The position numbers and the translations under genes are program-made. A DNA stretch of 64,000 nucleotides from Larus michahellis. Taxonomy: Eukaryota > Chordata > Aves > Charadriiformes > Laridae. The stretch covers positions 76,926,727 to 76,990,726 of the forward strand of contig NC_133900.1 of assembly GCF_964199755.1 (NCBI RefSeq), in the 5' to 3' direction. A model generated the notes under the pieces. The model saw only the letters and a program-made list of their open reading frames with translations. It was not told the DNA's origin and did no database searches. Positions 12,556 to 25,030 of this stretch are shown piece after piece; position 1 is the first letter of the stretch, and each line of letters begins with the position of its first letter.

Positions 12556-13110
12556 CCAGGAAGTTGCATGCCCCGAGAGCTCATGCACCAAACATACATC
12601 ACATTCCTTATTTAAACTCAAGCTCTTCAGCCAGGCCCTTGGCAACCAGAGGTTTTGGCATCAAGCCCACTGGCTGGGTGGCCACCCACCTGCCTGGCTT
12701 CCTGGGTAGCTCCAGAGAAGTCGCCACTGATGGAGCCAGCAATAGCTCCACCACCAACGCCCTGGAAGGCAGGTCTGGGATCCCAGCAGCTGGAAAACCA
12801 CCCTGAGCTTCTTCACACTACTGAGGAAGCCAGCCAGTGTCAGAGGCGGCTGCCTGAGAAAACGGGCAACATGCAAGACCAGAGAGAGCTGAGAAGAGGG
12901 TAGCCCAACCTGCAGCCCCTCAGGTGGGCTGCACAGGGACCAGGTTACTTCATTGGTCCAAATGGCTGATTATTCAACCATCCTACCAGCTGAGAAGCCG
13001 GGCAGCCCAGAGACACTCATTCAGGTTGATGATACCACCAGTGTCCGCTTTGGAAGCTAGATGGGTAGGAACTCCCTCACATCAGTGGTCAACAGAGAAA
13101 AATTAATTTG
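12556..13110. other. GC-richer unclassified block upstream of a poly(A) run
   Basis: About 550 bp clearly higher in GC than both flanks, with several overlapping short open frames on both strands (12564-12806, 12655-12903, 12661-12876, 12924-13106). None carries a motif I recognise. An A run follows at 13141-13159, after a T-rich spacer. The arrangement could be a decayed retrocopy or a non-autonomous retroelement, but there is no AATAAA just before the A run and no identifiable parent. An unclassified repeat or lncRNA exon is equally possible. Confidence 0.35.
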
Positions 13111-13140
13111 GTTTTTTTTGTAAATTGTTTGGCAAGGTCC

Positions 13141-13159
13141 AAAAAAAAAAAAAAAAAAA
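13141..13159 (+). repeat. poly(A) run
   Basis: Nineteen consecutive A residues. It could be a simple homopolymer or the tail of a retro-inserted sequence (the block at 12556-13110). Confidence 0.9.
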
Positions 13160-13261
13160 GGAGGCCCCTGACCTACAAATATTACTGGAATTCTATGTAG
13201 CTAAAACATCAACAAAATGTGGATAGACCAAGGCAAGGGATATGAAACTGTTTGGAAGGCA

Positions 13262-13391
13262 TAAGATTTGGCACTTCAGGGCATGCTCTAGTGGCAGAGA
13301 TTGTAGGGGTTTGGGGGTTTTTTGTGTGTGTGTATGGTTGGACTCGATGATCTCAAAGGCCCTTTCCAACCATGAAGATTCTATGATTCTA
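13262..13391 (+). mobile_element. CR1 LINE 3' tail, different subfamily
   Basis: The end of the segment is diagnostic: 'tggttggactcgatgatctc', then 'ccctttccaacc' and the octamer tail 'gattctatgattcta'. Upstream, 'gcacttcagggcatgctcta' and the G/T-rich stretch before 'atggttggactc' resemble the 3' UTR of a CR1 subfamily distinct from the copies at 9.3 kb and 49.4 kb. The 5' boundary is uncertain by tens of bases. Only the 3' UTR is present. Confidence 0.88.
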
Positions 13392-16300
13392 GATTAAAAC
13401 CTTAAAAATGGCAAAGCTCTACCAGGAAATACCCTGACAGCAAACTGCCCCGGAAGAGCTGTGCCAAGCATTCTGCATTGAATCTGCCTGTGCCTAAACA
13501 GTGCTCCTGACAATTTCAATGCGACGTGAGATACCATGGCCTCAGGCTCAGTGAGGGCCCTGTGGTCCGTCTGCACAGGTCAGTGCAGAGTGGTGACAAC
13601 TCTTCTTTGACAGCAGAAATGGGGTGTCATATTCCTTTTCCTCCACCCCCATCTCTTGGGTTTCTTGGTGTCCTCAGCTTACTTTCGAAACAGCAGACTC
13701 TGGGGGGAAAAAAAAAATGGCTTCAGCGCTCCTCAGTGCGCTCAGAGAAAATACTTTGCATTTTGAAGGCCCACTCTTAAAAGGAAGGGAAATATCTGGG
13801 GACAACGAGAAGCAGGATGACAGTGCGTAAAGATCAACAGCCCTGCCAATGATTTCCGAGAAACTCGTCGCAGTGAACCAGCAGCTTAGTGCCTGGCTAT
13901 GTGCACAGATCCGTGATGTCAATCTGTGACACTCAGCCTTCACTTCACAACCTTAAAAAAAAAAGAAAAAACCCCGCGTTTTCCTGGAGTTGTGTGATAA
14001 ACTCCCCTCAGCTCCTCAGCAGGCACTCCCTGCGATGTAAGCTGCTCCGGCAGCAGAGAATTGGCTGGTTGAACAGTGTGTAGTAAACGCTCATGATCTC
14101 AGCAGGGCGAACACATTTTGTGGATGCTACTACATGCAACGGATTGCACAACGAAATCTCTGCTGAAAGGGATATGCCGTTGCCTGGGTAAGGGAGATGG
14201 GGTGTTTTTGAATATCCTGCATAAAACTAGTGCAGGCAGCACAACACTAATGGAAGTTTTTAAAAGTCACTGTTATGCAGCAAGCCATCTCCAATTAATA
14301 ACTTCTGGGAAGAGGTGGTACTGCTCTGGCGATCTGCACTGCTGTTTTGCCTTATAACGAATACACTTTAAGTGCAGATTGCCAAGCAGAGTTAAGAACA
14401 GTAAAGAAATTCTTTGATGCGAATATATGAGCCCATGGTACATCCTATTTAAAATTGAATTGAGTATTTCCAGGCAGAAGAATGGTTCTTTCTGCGGTGC
14501 TTCAATCCATAATTTCTTGGTCTATTGTTTCAGATAGCCAAAACACACCCTGATCACTTCTTCCAACAAAATTCTTACTCATTTATTCTGTTCCGAGATC
14601 TGAAATCATAGCCACAAGCCTTCACATCAATTAATCTTGGGCTTCTGCATAAGTAAGTCTAACGTTTTTCTTTATAACACTTAAATAGGCTTCTATAAAG
14701 ATTCTATTTCTATTACCAGTGTCTTTTTTTTGCCTCTACGCTGTAATAGCAGAGGCCACAAACTGTACCCTTTTTGTGCATGTGACGAAAAGATGGTTCA
14801 AACGAAGAATATTAAAAGCTCTTCCCCCTTTTATGCCATCCATTTGCAGCATTCCCTCGTTGTCCACCAACACATTGACTGTGTAGGTCTGTCCAGCTTC
14901 AGCTTTTTCACGGTTCACTGATACCAGTATCTCTCTTCTCAGTGACGACCAGTTAAGAGTTTGCTCTATTTCCTCTTCAGTAAGCCTGCTGCAACCTTTT
15001 CTTTCTGCTTCACACAAGTCCTAGTCTTGCCAACCTCAGATCTTTCCTGATCTTTGCGAGTATGTGATGCACATCTTCAGAGACTTCTCCGTTCTTCACA
15101 CTTCAAAGAAAACTAGAACTTTCTCCCTGAATAATGCTACAGTTTGAGGTCTGTCTTTAGCTTGCTTGAGCATTGCTTGTACATGTGAAAATGGAATTTT
15201 AAACCAGGCTGATTTCCAATTCTAGTGATCCCTGAGCTCCCACATACAGAAACCTGACCAAAGAAGTCACAAAGGGCTGCAGGGATGGTTGCATGTGGGG
15301 TTGGTGGTGAAGGCAGACATATGATCACATGCACACAAGAACTTCAACAGACCATGTTGTTCAAAAAGCTAAAGTGCAAAAGCGTAGAATAAAAATGTCT
15401 GTAAGCACCGCTTGCTGTGGATTTTTGTTTTGTGTATAGAGTGTTGAGAAGCTCAAACACTTCCATCTAGAAAAAATGCACACATCAAATGCCAAAGGTT
15501 GTATTACAGTACTGTGCCTTCTCTTAAAAAAAAGTATCCAAAGTATTCAAATGACCTACTTGGCACGTTCTGTCAGTGCACATTGTAGCTCTTCGACTTC
15601 AGCATTCCCAGAAGAGTTGAACGCAGCCCTCTTCATATTTCGATCAATCTGTCCTCGTCAAAAATCCTTCCCTGAACACTCGCCTTTATTTTGGTTTCCT
15701 TCAAAAGTTTTTTTTTTTCCCCATGTGTGTACTCTCCACAAAGGTTGCTAGAGCCAGACGTTTTCACACTTAACGAGGCATTCTGCCAATTGCTCTGTCC
15801 ACCAAGCTGCTCTCTCGCTTGTTGTCACCGTGCTGGGAAAGGCAAACATGGGGCAACAGACACTGATTATTTTCTTCCGAGCGTCCCAGTTCGCTGAAAG
15901 TGGACCTTTTGAATGCCCCAGTGAATTCTCCTGATAATTTTCAAGAGACATTTTGCTGGTTTTCCCCTCCATGTTAGAGGGGATTGGCAGTTTAGTTAAA
16001 AAGCTTCCAGAAAATGAAGTTTGCCTGCTGCTGTAGAAAAGCCTTTTATTTCCTCTATATTTGCCCTTACAGCTGGGCATATCTCAAGCAAAAAGGAAAA
16101 CATTACCCTGTGAACAAATAGTTTCAGGTAAGTCTTACACCCCTTTATTATTTATACAATATTAGAGGCAGGCATGAGGCTTTCACGATAAATTGAAAGA
16201 TAATCTCTTGTCTTTGAAAGCATACATTCAAATTGGACATTAATTTTTATAAATATAGTAATACCTGTATGAAGGCTGGGTATGAAGATGGGAGGCTAGC

Positions 16301-17520
16301 TTAAGAAATGGACTAAGGGTAAAAAGTAACTTAATAATGATGGTTATTCAAAAGCGCGCCTATAGCCTGACCTGCTTATCTCAAAAGGATATCATGCTGG
16401 CAAGTGCATCTCCCTCAGATAAAACCTTTATCTTTCATGCTGTGACAGATCTGAGCGGCTCTGAATTGAGTTATGAATACCACATATTGGCAAATACTTT
16501 GGAATGCTTACAGTGAGAATACACTGAGATACCTCAGCTAAGATGTCTGGGGAACAGGTGGGATGCAAATAAAAAAAAAATAATAAAATTTAAGAGCTAT
16601 TAACGGACAAAGAACCATTGGCTGAGAGAAGTACGGCGCAGCCTCTTTATTATACCTGCCCAGGAGTGTAAACCAGAACAATGACAACTCTACAAAACAG
16701 GCTTGTAAGAGCTGTGGTTCCTATCTCAAGAGAAAGTTGTGTGAGAAACCAAGCGCACGTGTGGAGTGTGGTGTGCAGAGGCTACGAAAATACGATAAAA
16801 GAGACAATAAGTTAAGTATTTTCATAGGGTATAGATGATTTGTTTTTCTTTGTGATAATACAGTTTTAAGTCTTTCTTTCTGCTGCAAAGCAAATAAAGC
16901 AAAGGTATTTGCGGTATAAAATAAGAAGACCCACAAAGGAATGAGGAGGAATCGTTTGTCTTCAACAGCTATTCTGTGCAAGTGATTTTAAACTTCTCCC
17001 TTATGGCGACATGCCTAAGAACAGAAGAACAACAAATTTGTCTCTGCACCTATGATGGCACTGCTCTGTCATCCGAAGTTTCCTCTCAGACCTCAGGAGT
17101 CAATTACCCTGCCATCTGAATCATTCAGTAACTTGGAGCCAGGCAAACGCTACATTTGTTTTATACAGAAAGTGCAAAGTAATACCTTCAAGGCCAAGAA
17201 GGGGGAACTGAGTAGTGAATCTGAACAGGAGATGGACATTAGGATTTATAATCCTGAACAGTGAATATCCTTAGCTGTAAAAATCAGAGAAGTGCAAAAT
17301 ACAGCCAAAACCAGTGTCAAGAATCCAGGTACATATACATCTCCTGAGGTCAGACCTGAAGCCATCCTAGACGTAGAAATGTCTCACCCATCCCGAATAA
17401 AACCCTGAAATCTTACATCACCATTTTAGTAGGTGACAGAACATCAACTTTCTGAAACTAAAAGTACGATAGAGGAGTCTGTAGAGAAGAAAGACAGGAA
17501 TGAATACAGGACTGGTGGGG
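13392..17520. other. non-coding DNA with scattered short open frames
   Basis: No recognisable gene. The stretch at 13500-15900 is somewhat richer in GC than its surroundings and holds many short open frames on both strands. The tidiest is on the minus strand at 14736-15017, about 93 codons and rich in E and K near its start. It opens with TTG rather than ATG and has no domain I recognise. Another minus-strand frame of 110 codons lies at 15748-16080. A plus frame at 17052-17264 opens with two ATGs and has a faint 'LEPGKRYICF' resemblance to a fibronectin-III strand, which is too weak to call. Confidence 0.45.
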
Positions 17521-17524
17521 AAAA

Positions 17525-17800
17525 TAAAAAAGTCTAAATGAACTTAGGCTGTTTGGACAAAAAGAGAGGGTGGAATAATGACTAACCACAATGAGACAAC
17601 ATATTTACTGAAAAAGAAAATTGATTAAAAAATGCTTTTTACTAGCAGTCAAGATTTAAACAAAAGTTATGGAACTAAAATTCAGAATAGAAATAAGGTA
17701 CATAGAGTAGACATTCATTAAGCCCTGGTAAAGTTTGCTAGGCATTGTGATAGCGATGGAGATTTGAAATCAGGGTGGCTACTGGAACAGGAATCAACTT
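17525..17800 (+). mobile_element. ancient, heavily decayed CR1 LINE fragment
   Basis: The order of phrases follows the CR1 ORF2 3' part in plus orientation. 'aatgaacttaggctgtttgg' resembles the '...gaactgggactgtttag' block, and 'attcagaatagaaataaggt' resembles the 'ttcagactagaaataaggcg' block of older CR1/L3 elements. The text in between is poorly preserved. Borders are approximate and there is no coding capacity. It resembles the older CR1 lineages shared with turtles and crocodilians more than the young avian copies. Confidence 0.6.
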
Positions 17801-20130
17801 GGGCAAAACCTAGTCGGACAGCCTTCCGTAGGCAATGGCTAGTTCTTCTGCCTATGTAAGTGACAAATGTCAAATTTATCTTTTCCAACTGAAAAATCTA
17901 AAGGTCACATTATCTCCATATAGTATTTGGTAATAAGCATTCGGGACTAAGCATCAGAGAACATAAAAGTCAAAAATGCTTCCTAAAAGGCTCTGAAATA
18001 TCAAGACAATGCATGAAGAATGCCAATTGCCAAATGAAAAAACATACGCACATACTTATGCTCTCCTTGTTAATGTCCTCATTAAGCATTTAACTTTTTC
18101 CTTGAAAATTTAATTCCTAAATTCAGATTTAGGAAAGTAGTGCTGTGCGACCAAAACAGTGAGTACTGAAGAGAAACTTGAGAGAGCAAAGTTAAGCAGC
18201 ATATAGTCCTTACACAGCATTTCAGAATTGCATCTGAAATTTCCTTGGGAAAAGCAATCACAGAAGTAAATTACTAATCTCCAATGGCTGTGATTATCGC
18301 CTTTGGGAATGCTCACATATCACAATAGCAGGGACATTGTAGGATCTGAAATGGAGAAAAATCCTAAAAAAATTATTGGGAATGAGAAGGAGAAAGAGGA
18401 GACCAGTGCAGGGTGACCAAAAACGTTCATATCAGTGTCTGTAGAGCACGGAAAGGAAAAGGATGCAATGGAAAAAGGGACACTGAAAACAAAGTGGATT
18501 AAGAACTTTAAAAGCATTCGGGGTAATTAGGTAGTGTTAACGAAACAATCAGAAAGGTTTTGAAGAAGGCAAATATAGGAAAACAGAGCATTTAAAATAC
18601 ATCTGAGGAAATACAAATTAAGAGAAGGAGAGATATTTTTTCCCCCCGCTCCTTTTGAGACATCGAAGATTTAGCAAGAACCTAAACACTGGAAAAAAAA
18701 AAATAAGACAGCTGTGCTTTTTTTTCTATGATGTACAAGTCTTGAAAGTCTTCACAGGTAGGCTGAAGAATAGTGATGCCAAATAATGGCAGGAAAAGAA
18801 AAATATTAAGGTGAACACTCAAAATAAGAACTTCTATTTCCCTAAAGTTAGGTTACCAACTATAGATTAGCAAAGAGATGAATAGGCAAATGTTTTAACT
18901 CTATAAAGAAGGGAAAGGCTTGAGGCAAAGCTGGAGTTTGAGGAGTCACTAGTACAGGGTTATAATCAAAGCTTTTGCAGAAGATAATGTAAATAGTAGG
19001 GGAAAAAACACCGGCCTATGAAAAAAAAAGTTTATAGAGAGTTTCAGGGCTACTCATCATCAAGCAATGCCCATGATAGATTTGTATCATTAAAATGTGC
19101 ATATTGATGCAGAGCTTAAAAACAACACATTTGAATGCAGAGCTAATTCTTATTTGCACAGTGTATTTACACGGTATTGACTGTGGAGGAAAATCAAATA
19201 CATCGTCATGAAGAGCGGGATCAAATCCTGCTCAGCCCCTGTGCTATCCACCGTGTCTCTCTACAGTTTGAGAGGCACCACTGGGATGCCTTTCTGCCAG
19301 TGCAAATGACATTGTGTAAGGCAGACAAACTTTGACCATGACTGGCATTGTATCTAGCACATTCTGACAGTAGTTGGGTCTGACATTAACAAAAAACTAC
19401 TATCAAACAGATGATCCTGTTCAGAGTTATCCCTTCAGGCCTACATGTTAGGCCATTTCAGCAGTGAAGGGCAGGCATCTTTACAAGGAGACATGTTGCC
19501 CAATGTACAGAACACAGAAATTAGGATTTTTTTTTTTTTTTTGTCTCTCTATAATACTAAAATCTTACTACAATAGTCTTGCCACCACATTTCTGCCGCA
19601 ACAGGAGACTAAGGCTATTACAAGATAATAGAGTTTTGTGAGTATACAGTCCCTAAATATGATAATTGAAGACACCCAGTCATGTCAGGTATCAGACAAT
19701 CTTTTGCCTAACCCCAAGTGACAGCTTGATTTGATTGATATGGCTTGAATTCCCGCTACAGCTAAGAATGTCAAGTTGCAACCAGCTCTGTACACGGCTG
19801 ATAGCTCTCTATTCAGCTCTGTTAAGATAAAACTGAAGTTTTGAGATTTCCTATCACATAATAATTAGTATGTAGAATCTGACTATTTCACACGCTTGTC
19901 ATTGTTAAGATAACACACAATGAGAGCAAAGCAAACCGAGTGACTGGCAACAATGCAGTCCCATCTGACGGATTTCTGTGCATTCAGGAAGCTTATATTA
20001 AGCATAAAGAACAATCCGCAAAATTTCACTCAAGTTAGAAACAATGGTAAGAACAAGGTTAAGACAAGGAACTGATAATTTGCCTCTTTGACAACTTGGA
20101 ATCTGATATCCCACTGTCAGATTCGTTGCA
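17801..20130. other. AT-rich non-coding DNA
   Basis: No gene or repeat family is recognised. Low-complexity tracts include A runs near 18692-18703 and 19021-19029 and a T run at about 19527-19542. Small minus-strand frames at 18110-18316 and 18320-18517 are not supported. Confidence 0.6.
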
Positions 20131-20175
20131 TTATATATATATATACACACGCACATGCATATATATATATATATT
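20131..20175. repeat. TA / CA alternating purine-pyrimidine microsatellite
   Basis: TA dinucleotides (20132-20144), then ACACAC-GCACATGCAT, then a second TA block (20160-20174). The whole 44-bp tract alternates purine and pyrimidine almost without a break, the composition class able to adopt Z-DNA or cruciform structures. It is likely polymorphic in length. Confidence 0.9.
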
Positions 20176-22325
20176 TTCCACATGTTGGTGCAGTGTCTTT
20201 ACACTGTAATGTAAGCATGTATGTTTAGCACTCCTTTTACCCCACTATTAATTAATTCAGTATTTTGATGCTTATTATAATATGGGAAAATGTTGAAAAG
20301 TCAACATAATGTAATTCATCCTTACAGAGAAAATTCCGATTTGCATTGTTACAACTAAAATGAGGAATTCCCCTTAAATTACCAGGCAGAATTATTCCAG
20401 GATAAGAAACTCATCTTCTCTCAATGACGCTTCCACGGCCTTTCTCCTAGTCTTGTTAAAAATTGACATTCCTTGTAAAAAAAAAAAAAAAAAGCCTTTT
20501 GCAACATTTTGAAAGTTTTTCATACCACCACAAGGCTGGACTACTGAAGTCTGAAGCACTGCACATACTAAGATTACACCACTAACCTCAACAAATGCAA
20601 AAGGGGTCTTTTTTGATCTTGCTCTGACTAATCAATCTTATTTGGGTCGAAGGTAGCCTTCCCTTACTAATTCTAACAAATCACCTTGGTATAACATACT
20701 GTCACGTGCTTTAGATGCCCACGCACTCTTGATGCGGTATTATTACATCTGTTCTACAGAGGACTCCCTGCCCTTTATGACGAACAAGATGTAAAGACCT
20801 GTGACTTAATAAGACTTTAACTTCGTTAACAGATCATCTGAAAAGTCACACAGTGCAGGCCATAATCCTATAACTAATCACAATCTCCATTTGTAAGGCT
20901 TCTATCAGTCTTCAGTAGCTTGCTTTCAAAAACCCACTGCTTTGTTACCTCTTCAGTAGCTGACATTGAAAGTCAAACGTCCGGCCCATATTTTTTTCAT
21001 TTATTTTAAGGGAACGCCTTAATCTGCCTCTGGGAATCAGGAAACCAAACTCTGCATGGCATGAGATCTATCCTGGACACCTATCAGAAGCAGCTGCAAA
21101 CAATTAACTTACTCTTATCTACCATGTGTTCCAAAATCAATTTTCCCCAAATTACTCTGGTATCAAATAAGACTATTTAATTATTTCTTAATTCGGACTG
21201 TTTTAGCCTCATCAACTCAAAGTGATTTGATCTTTTTCCTTCTAAAAGTTCCACTGCAGTATTTTAGAGACAAGAAAATTGTCCCGGATCTATTTTTTTT
21301 TTTTTCCTTCCACTTATTAAATCAATAGAACTAAATAAACCCATACAGTTTACACCTGGTGAAGAACAACAGTCTGTGATAGCACCTTCCCGGATGCTGA
21401 AAACTGTATTGCATAGTGTGAGAGTGGGTCATCTAACTTCCCAGTCCACTACTGGGATTTTGTTTGGCAGCAGCTTCCATGAATGGAACTTCTTCCTTAT
21501 TAGGTTACTAGGGGCTAATATTATAGATCCTCTCTTTTAGATTGCTTTTAAAGGTGGAGTTCTGGCACAAAACCAAGAAGAAATCAAGAAAGCCCAGACT
21601 GAGTAGCTATATGAACTATTTACGGTAATTAATAAAAGTGAAACCTGTGCTTTGAAAGAATAGACAAAGAGGAAGGAAGGGGTGGGGGAAGACAGACTAA
21701 TGCTGGGTAGATCAGTATACGTTTTCTAATTATTCCTCCAGGAAGTGATGGGTGATTAACTTTTCAGGAAAAATCAAGAATCTGGACCAAGCCATATGAG
21801 AAAAAGATATAAACTTCATAGGAATATACATTCTTACAAATCTCAAGGCTGTTTGCAATTATTTTTTTTTCCATTCTATTCTTCCCAAGCCTCATTCAGA
21901 CTCATCCTCTGCAAAACTTTGTATTCTAGTGCTCTTTACTCATTAATTAATGAGCATTAAGTCAATGCTTCATGTACCTTCTTAGGGTTTTTGTTTCCTT
22001 GGGCAAAAGATATACTTTTAAAGAAACAATGAAGTTAGACTTGATACTAAAAATATAGTTTTCCTTTTTTATTTTTTCCTTCTTCCCTCCCTTCCTCTCT
22101 CTGAACACTGCCATACAAAAGACCTGGGGACGAGTGCCTGTCAAACACGGTCATGCTGCAAAGAACTTTGTAGGAATGAGACCTTTCTATACAAACCCGC
22201 GCAGGTAGCAGCAGCACAGTTTCCTAGAACGATCACCTAATTACGTGCCAGCCCAATATTAGTGGAATTACCCATAAAGATTAGGAGATACTCCATTCTC
22301 TGTGTGAAGACTCCTTGCCAAGCCT
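20176..22325. other. AT-rich non-coding DNA
   Basis: Nothing is recognised. An A run lies at 20478-20493 and a T run at about 21292-21305. The minus-strand frame at 21962-22144 is lysine-rich only because it crosses an A/T tract. Confidence 0.6.
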
Positions 22326-22329
22326 GCTG

Positions 22330-22740
22330 TTCCCACCCACTGTAGTGTATTTTTGACATGTGGACACTAGTTCATTAAGGTCAATGATTCATTTTACATA
22401 GTCCAGTAAACAGCCATCTTAATGAAAATTTGGGGCTGATAGTCCATTATAGCTGGCATAATAAACAGCTGACTAAAGTATTCCAATGTTCAGTGCACAT
22501 TGATAAAAGTGTCTATTAAGGGTATGCAGCTATGCCAAATACAATCATATATAATCAGCTGCAGCAGAAAAGCCTGTCGACACACTGGAGAAGATCGTCA
22601 GTCAGATGATGCATCTGATACAAGTGGCAGCTGTTGTGCTCTGGAGTGTAGACAATTAGACATGAATATACCCCTCGGACTATTTGCAGCACTCAAGCAT
22701 GGTATTAGCTGACACCTGTTAAGCTGTAATCCCTATATTT
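22330..22740. promoter_or_regulatory. candidate conserved non-coding element / enhancer
   Basis: Non-repetitive, complex sequence with many short transcription-factor-like words: TAATGA and ATTAAG motifs, CAGCTG E-boxes (for example 'agctgcagcag' and 'ggcagctgttg'), 'acacctgttaa' and 'tgatgcatctgat'. This texture is typical of developmental enhancers conserved across amniotes. The plus frame at 22500-22712 has no domain and is probably incidental. Conservation is inferred, not measured. Confidence 0.3.
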
Positions 22741-24470
22741 TTGATACCTACCCATCATAATTATTGAAAATACAATTTAAGATATCTAAAGACGTTAGAT
22801 TTCATAAAGAATGGCAAGCATAACTGCAATACCACGTGTATTTCTGAACTTTATTTTAAAAGAAGCTCTTTAAATAGTTCAGAAACGGTCAGCCTATACC
22901 AAATCATAAGCCTCTCAAAATTCATAAATTCCAAGTACCGAATGTATTTACATGTAATGTACTATATGCTACAGTGAAAATTTTACATCTAATTACTGAA
23001 GTAGGAATCAGTAATATCACAAATAAGGGCACATCCTTTTTGTGGAGAAGAAATATCAACGATGTGAACAGGAAAATCAGAGAAAAATCACTGCGTGTAA
23101 GGTTATGAAGAAATTGAGCATAAATCTTTGCCTTTGGCATAAATATTTATGCATGCGGTGAGCTTATTGGATTTTGCTTTATTTGACTAGCTCTGGTTTT
23201 GCTTCATATTGCTAGATCTGATAATGATTTTGATTGGATTATAACCCCCCTGACTTTCTCTGAGCAACAATTTTTTCTTGTAGTGCGGAAATAATCAAGA
23301 GGTTTATAAAATTATTTTATATATATAAGGAAAATGGACTACTGCAGACATCCTTTAAAAATACCAATAACAAGAAATTATTAAAAAAAGTCTTCTCTAA
23401 TAAAGTCTTCCTCAATCTAGAAACATAACATGCCTAAACAAGCCAGGGTAAATTCTGAACGCATAGCTGAATGCTGGGGTTCTCCCATATTATACTCAAA
23501 TTCTTAAGCTCTTGAAGTTTGTTCATCATTAATTGAAAACAGTGAATGCCAATGGTTCTCATATAAAATGCTGTCAGACATAGAAAAATCACATACACTT
23601 AAAAGGTAAATACTTGACTCTTAAGTTGCCAACCAGTTCCCCCCACTTTGATAACGATTCTTGCCAAGCATGAAATAACCAGCCTTTGCATAAAATCTGT
23701 TTCATAGGATATTAAAAACACGGTTCCCAAGGTACTATAAACATGTAACGCCTAACTCTAATTTAATAAGCGTAAGAGCTGTTAATTTGCTAATTGAAAA
23801 TTTACTGTCCCTTGGTTTTCTATTCTTAAAGCACAATGGGAGGCAGCAGGTTGACACCACCAGAAAAACAACATGCTTCCCTCTAAAGCTTGTGATGCTT
23901 CGATCTTCTGAAGCTTTTTTTTTTTTTAGTTTCATCTAATTTTCTTGAGTCTTTTAAAAGATAATTCAGACTAGCTCTTAAGACTGAACCTAAGGCATTA
24001 AAAAGAAAGGTGGTCTTAACCGCTGAGCGTTATTTTAGTTCTCTGAATTAGGGTACAGCTCATGGCATAGGCAGTACAAAGCCATTTCCTGCTGTTGACA
24101 CCGGTCACTTAGCTGTTAACCCTGTGAGCACTCTCATAAAACTTACTGAAGATTGTTGCCTACCAGCAGCCACAGGCCTACGTATTTCTTCATAAAACTG
24201 GAACCTTAGTAAAATGTTAAGAGAGGAAAAAGTACTTATGATGGTCCCCAACAACAGAAAAACAAACACTTGAAAGTGGCTTCGTTATTTTTTTTTCCCA
24301 CGCAGGAAACACTAAACAATGTATTGCCATGATTTATGATGATTAGACTTTCAGCAGAAATTCAACTTTAAAAAAAAAAACAAAAACAACAAGAAAACCA
24401 TTTGATGAAAAAATGGTGAGAAGTTGTTTGTTTTTTTTTTTTCCTTAGCTAGAATACCTAACGCTGTAGA
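22741..24470. other. AT-rich non-coding DNA
   Basis: No gene is recognised. Homopolymer T tracts occur at about 23917-23928 and 24427-24442, with an A tract at about 24369-24380. Minus-strand frames at 22922-23140 and 23735-23935 have no supporting features. Confidence 0.6.
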
Positions 24471-24479
24471 CTGCTGCAC

Positions 24480-25030
24480 ACAGGTTTCATTCAGCTCTCC
24501 AGAGAGCCCTTGTCTGGAGAGGGCACCAACCGCAGGGCACCTGCTGGTAGACAATTCCCTTCACCCCAGTAGTACTTACCACACTGCTCCACACGTAACC
24601 CCGATAGCGTGAAGCCCCCGCCTTGATGCGGAGCATGACAACCCCCTCAGAAGGCAGCAGCAAAAGCCAGCACAAGAGCTGGGACTGGGGGCATGATGGG
24701 GAACCAGAGCCAAACCTAATCAGGAAGGCAGAAGCCTAGCAGGAGGAAGAAGCCACCAGCTGCAGCAGCTCCAGGCATTGATCACCAAGCAAACACTCAT
24801 CGGGACCTCCTGGAGTCTCACGTATCCCTTTAAGCACCTTTTGACCTTTACAGGATTGATTGGCCAAGAAGACAGGCTGGACTGATAAGAGTTGGAAACC
24901 TTTGCTGGAGAGATATTAGGTTAGTCAGGGAGAGAAGCCTTCCAGGAGACTGATGGGGCTGGAAACCTCACTGGATCAACCAGAACATGAGTGCTTAGTC
25001 AGGCACTTGGAAAGTGAAAAACTCAGCAAG
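24480..25030. other. GC-richer unclassified block
   Basis: About 550 bp with higher GC than both sides, similar in texture to the block at 12556-13110. Phrases such as 'gagactgatggggctggaaa' and 'gccaagaagacaggctggac' have the look of decayed retroelement or exon sequence, but I cannot name a family. Open frames on both strands (24424-24612 plus, 24487-24675 minus) overlap and carry no motif. Confidence 0.3.

Noticed and set aside
14736..15017. Minus-strand frame of 93 codons with a protein-like E/K-rich start
   Set aside because: It begins with TTG, has no ATG until far inside, no recognised domain and no splice or promoter support, so it was not called as a gene.
15748..16080. Minus-strand 110-codon frame
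   Set aside because: No domain, no convincing start context and overlap with a competing plus-strand frame. It is most likely chance.
17052..17264. Plus-strand 70-codon frame with 'LEPGKRYICF', reminiscent of a fibronectin type III strand
   Set aside because: The resemblance covers only about ten residues; the rest of the frame does not fit the fold and no splice borders support it.
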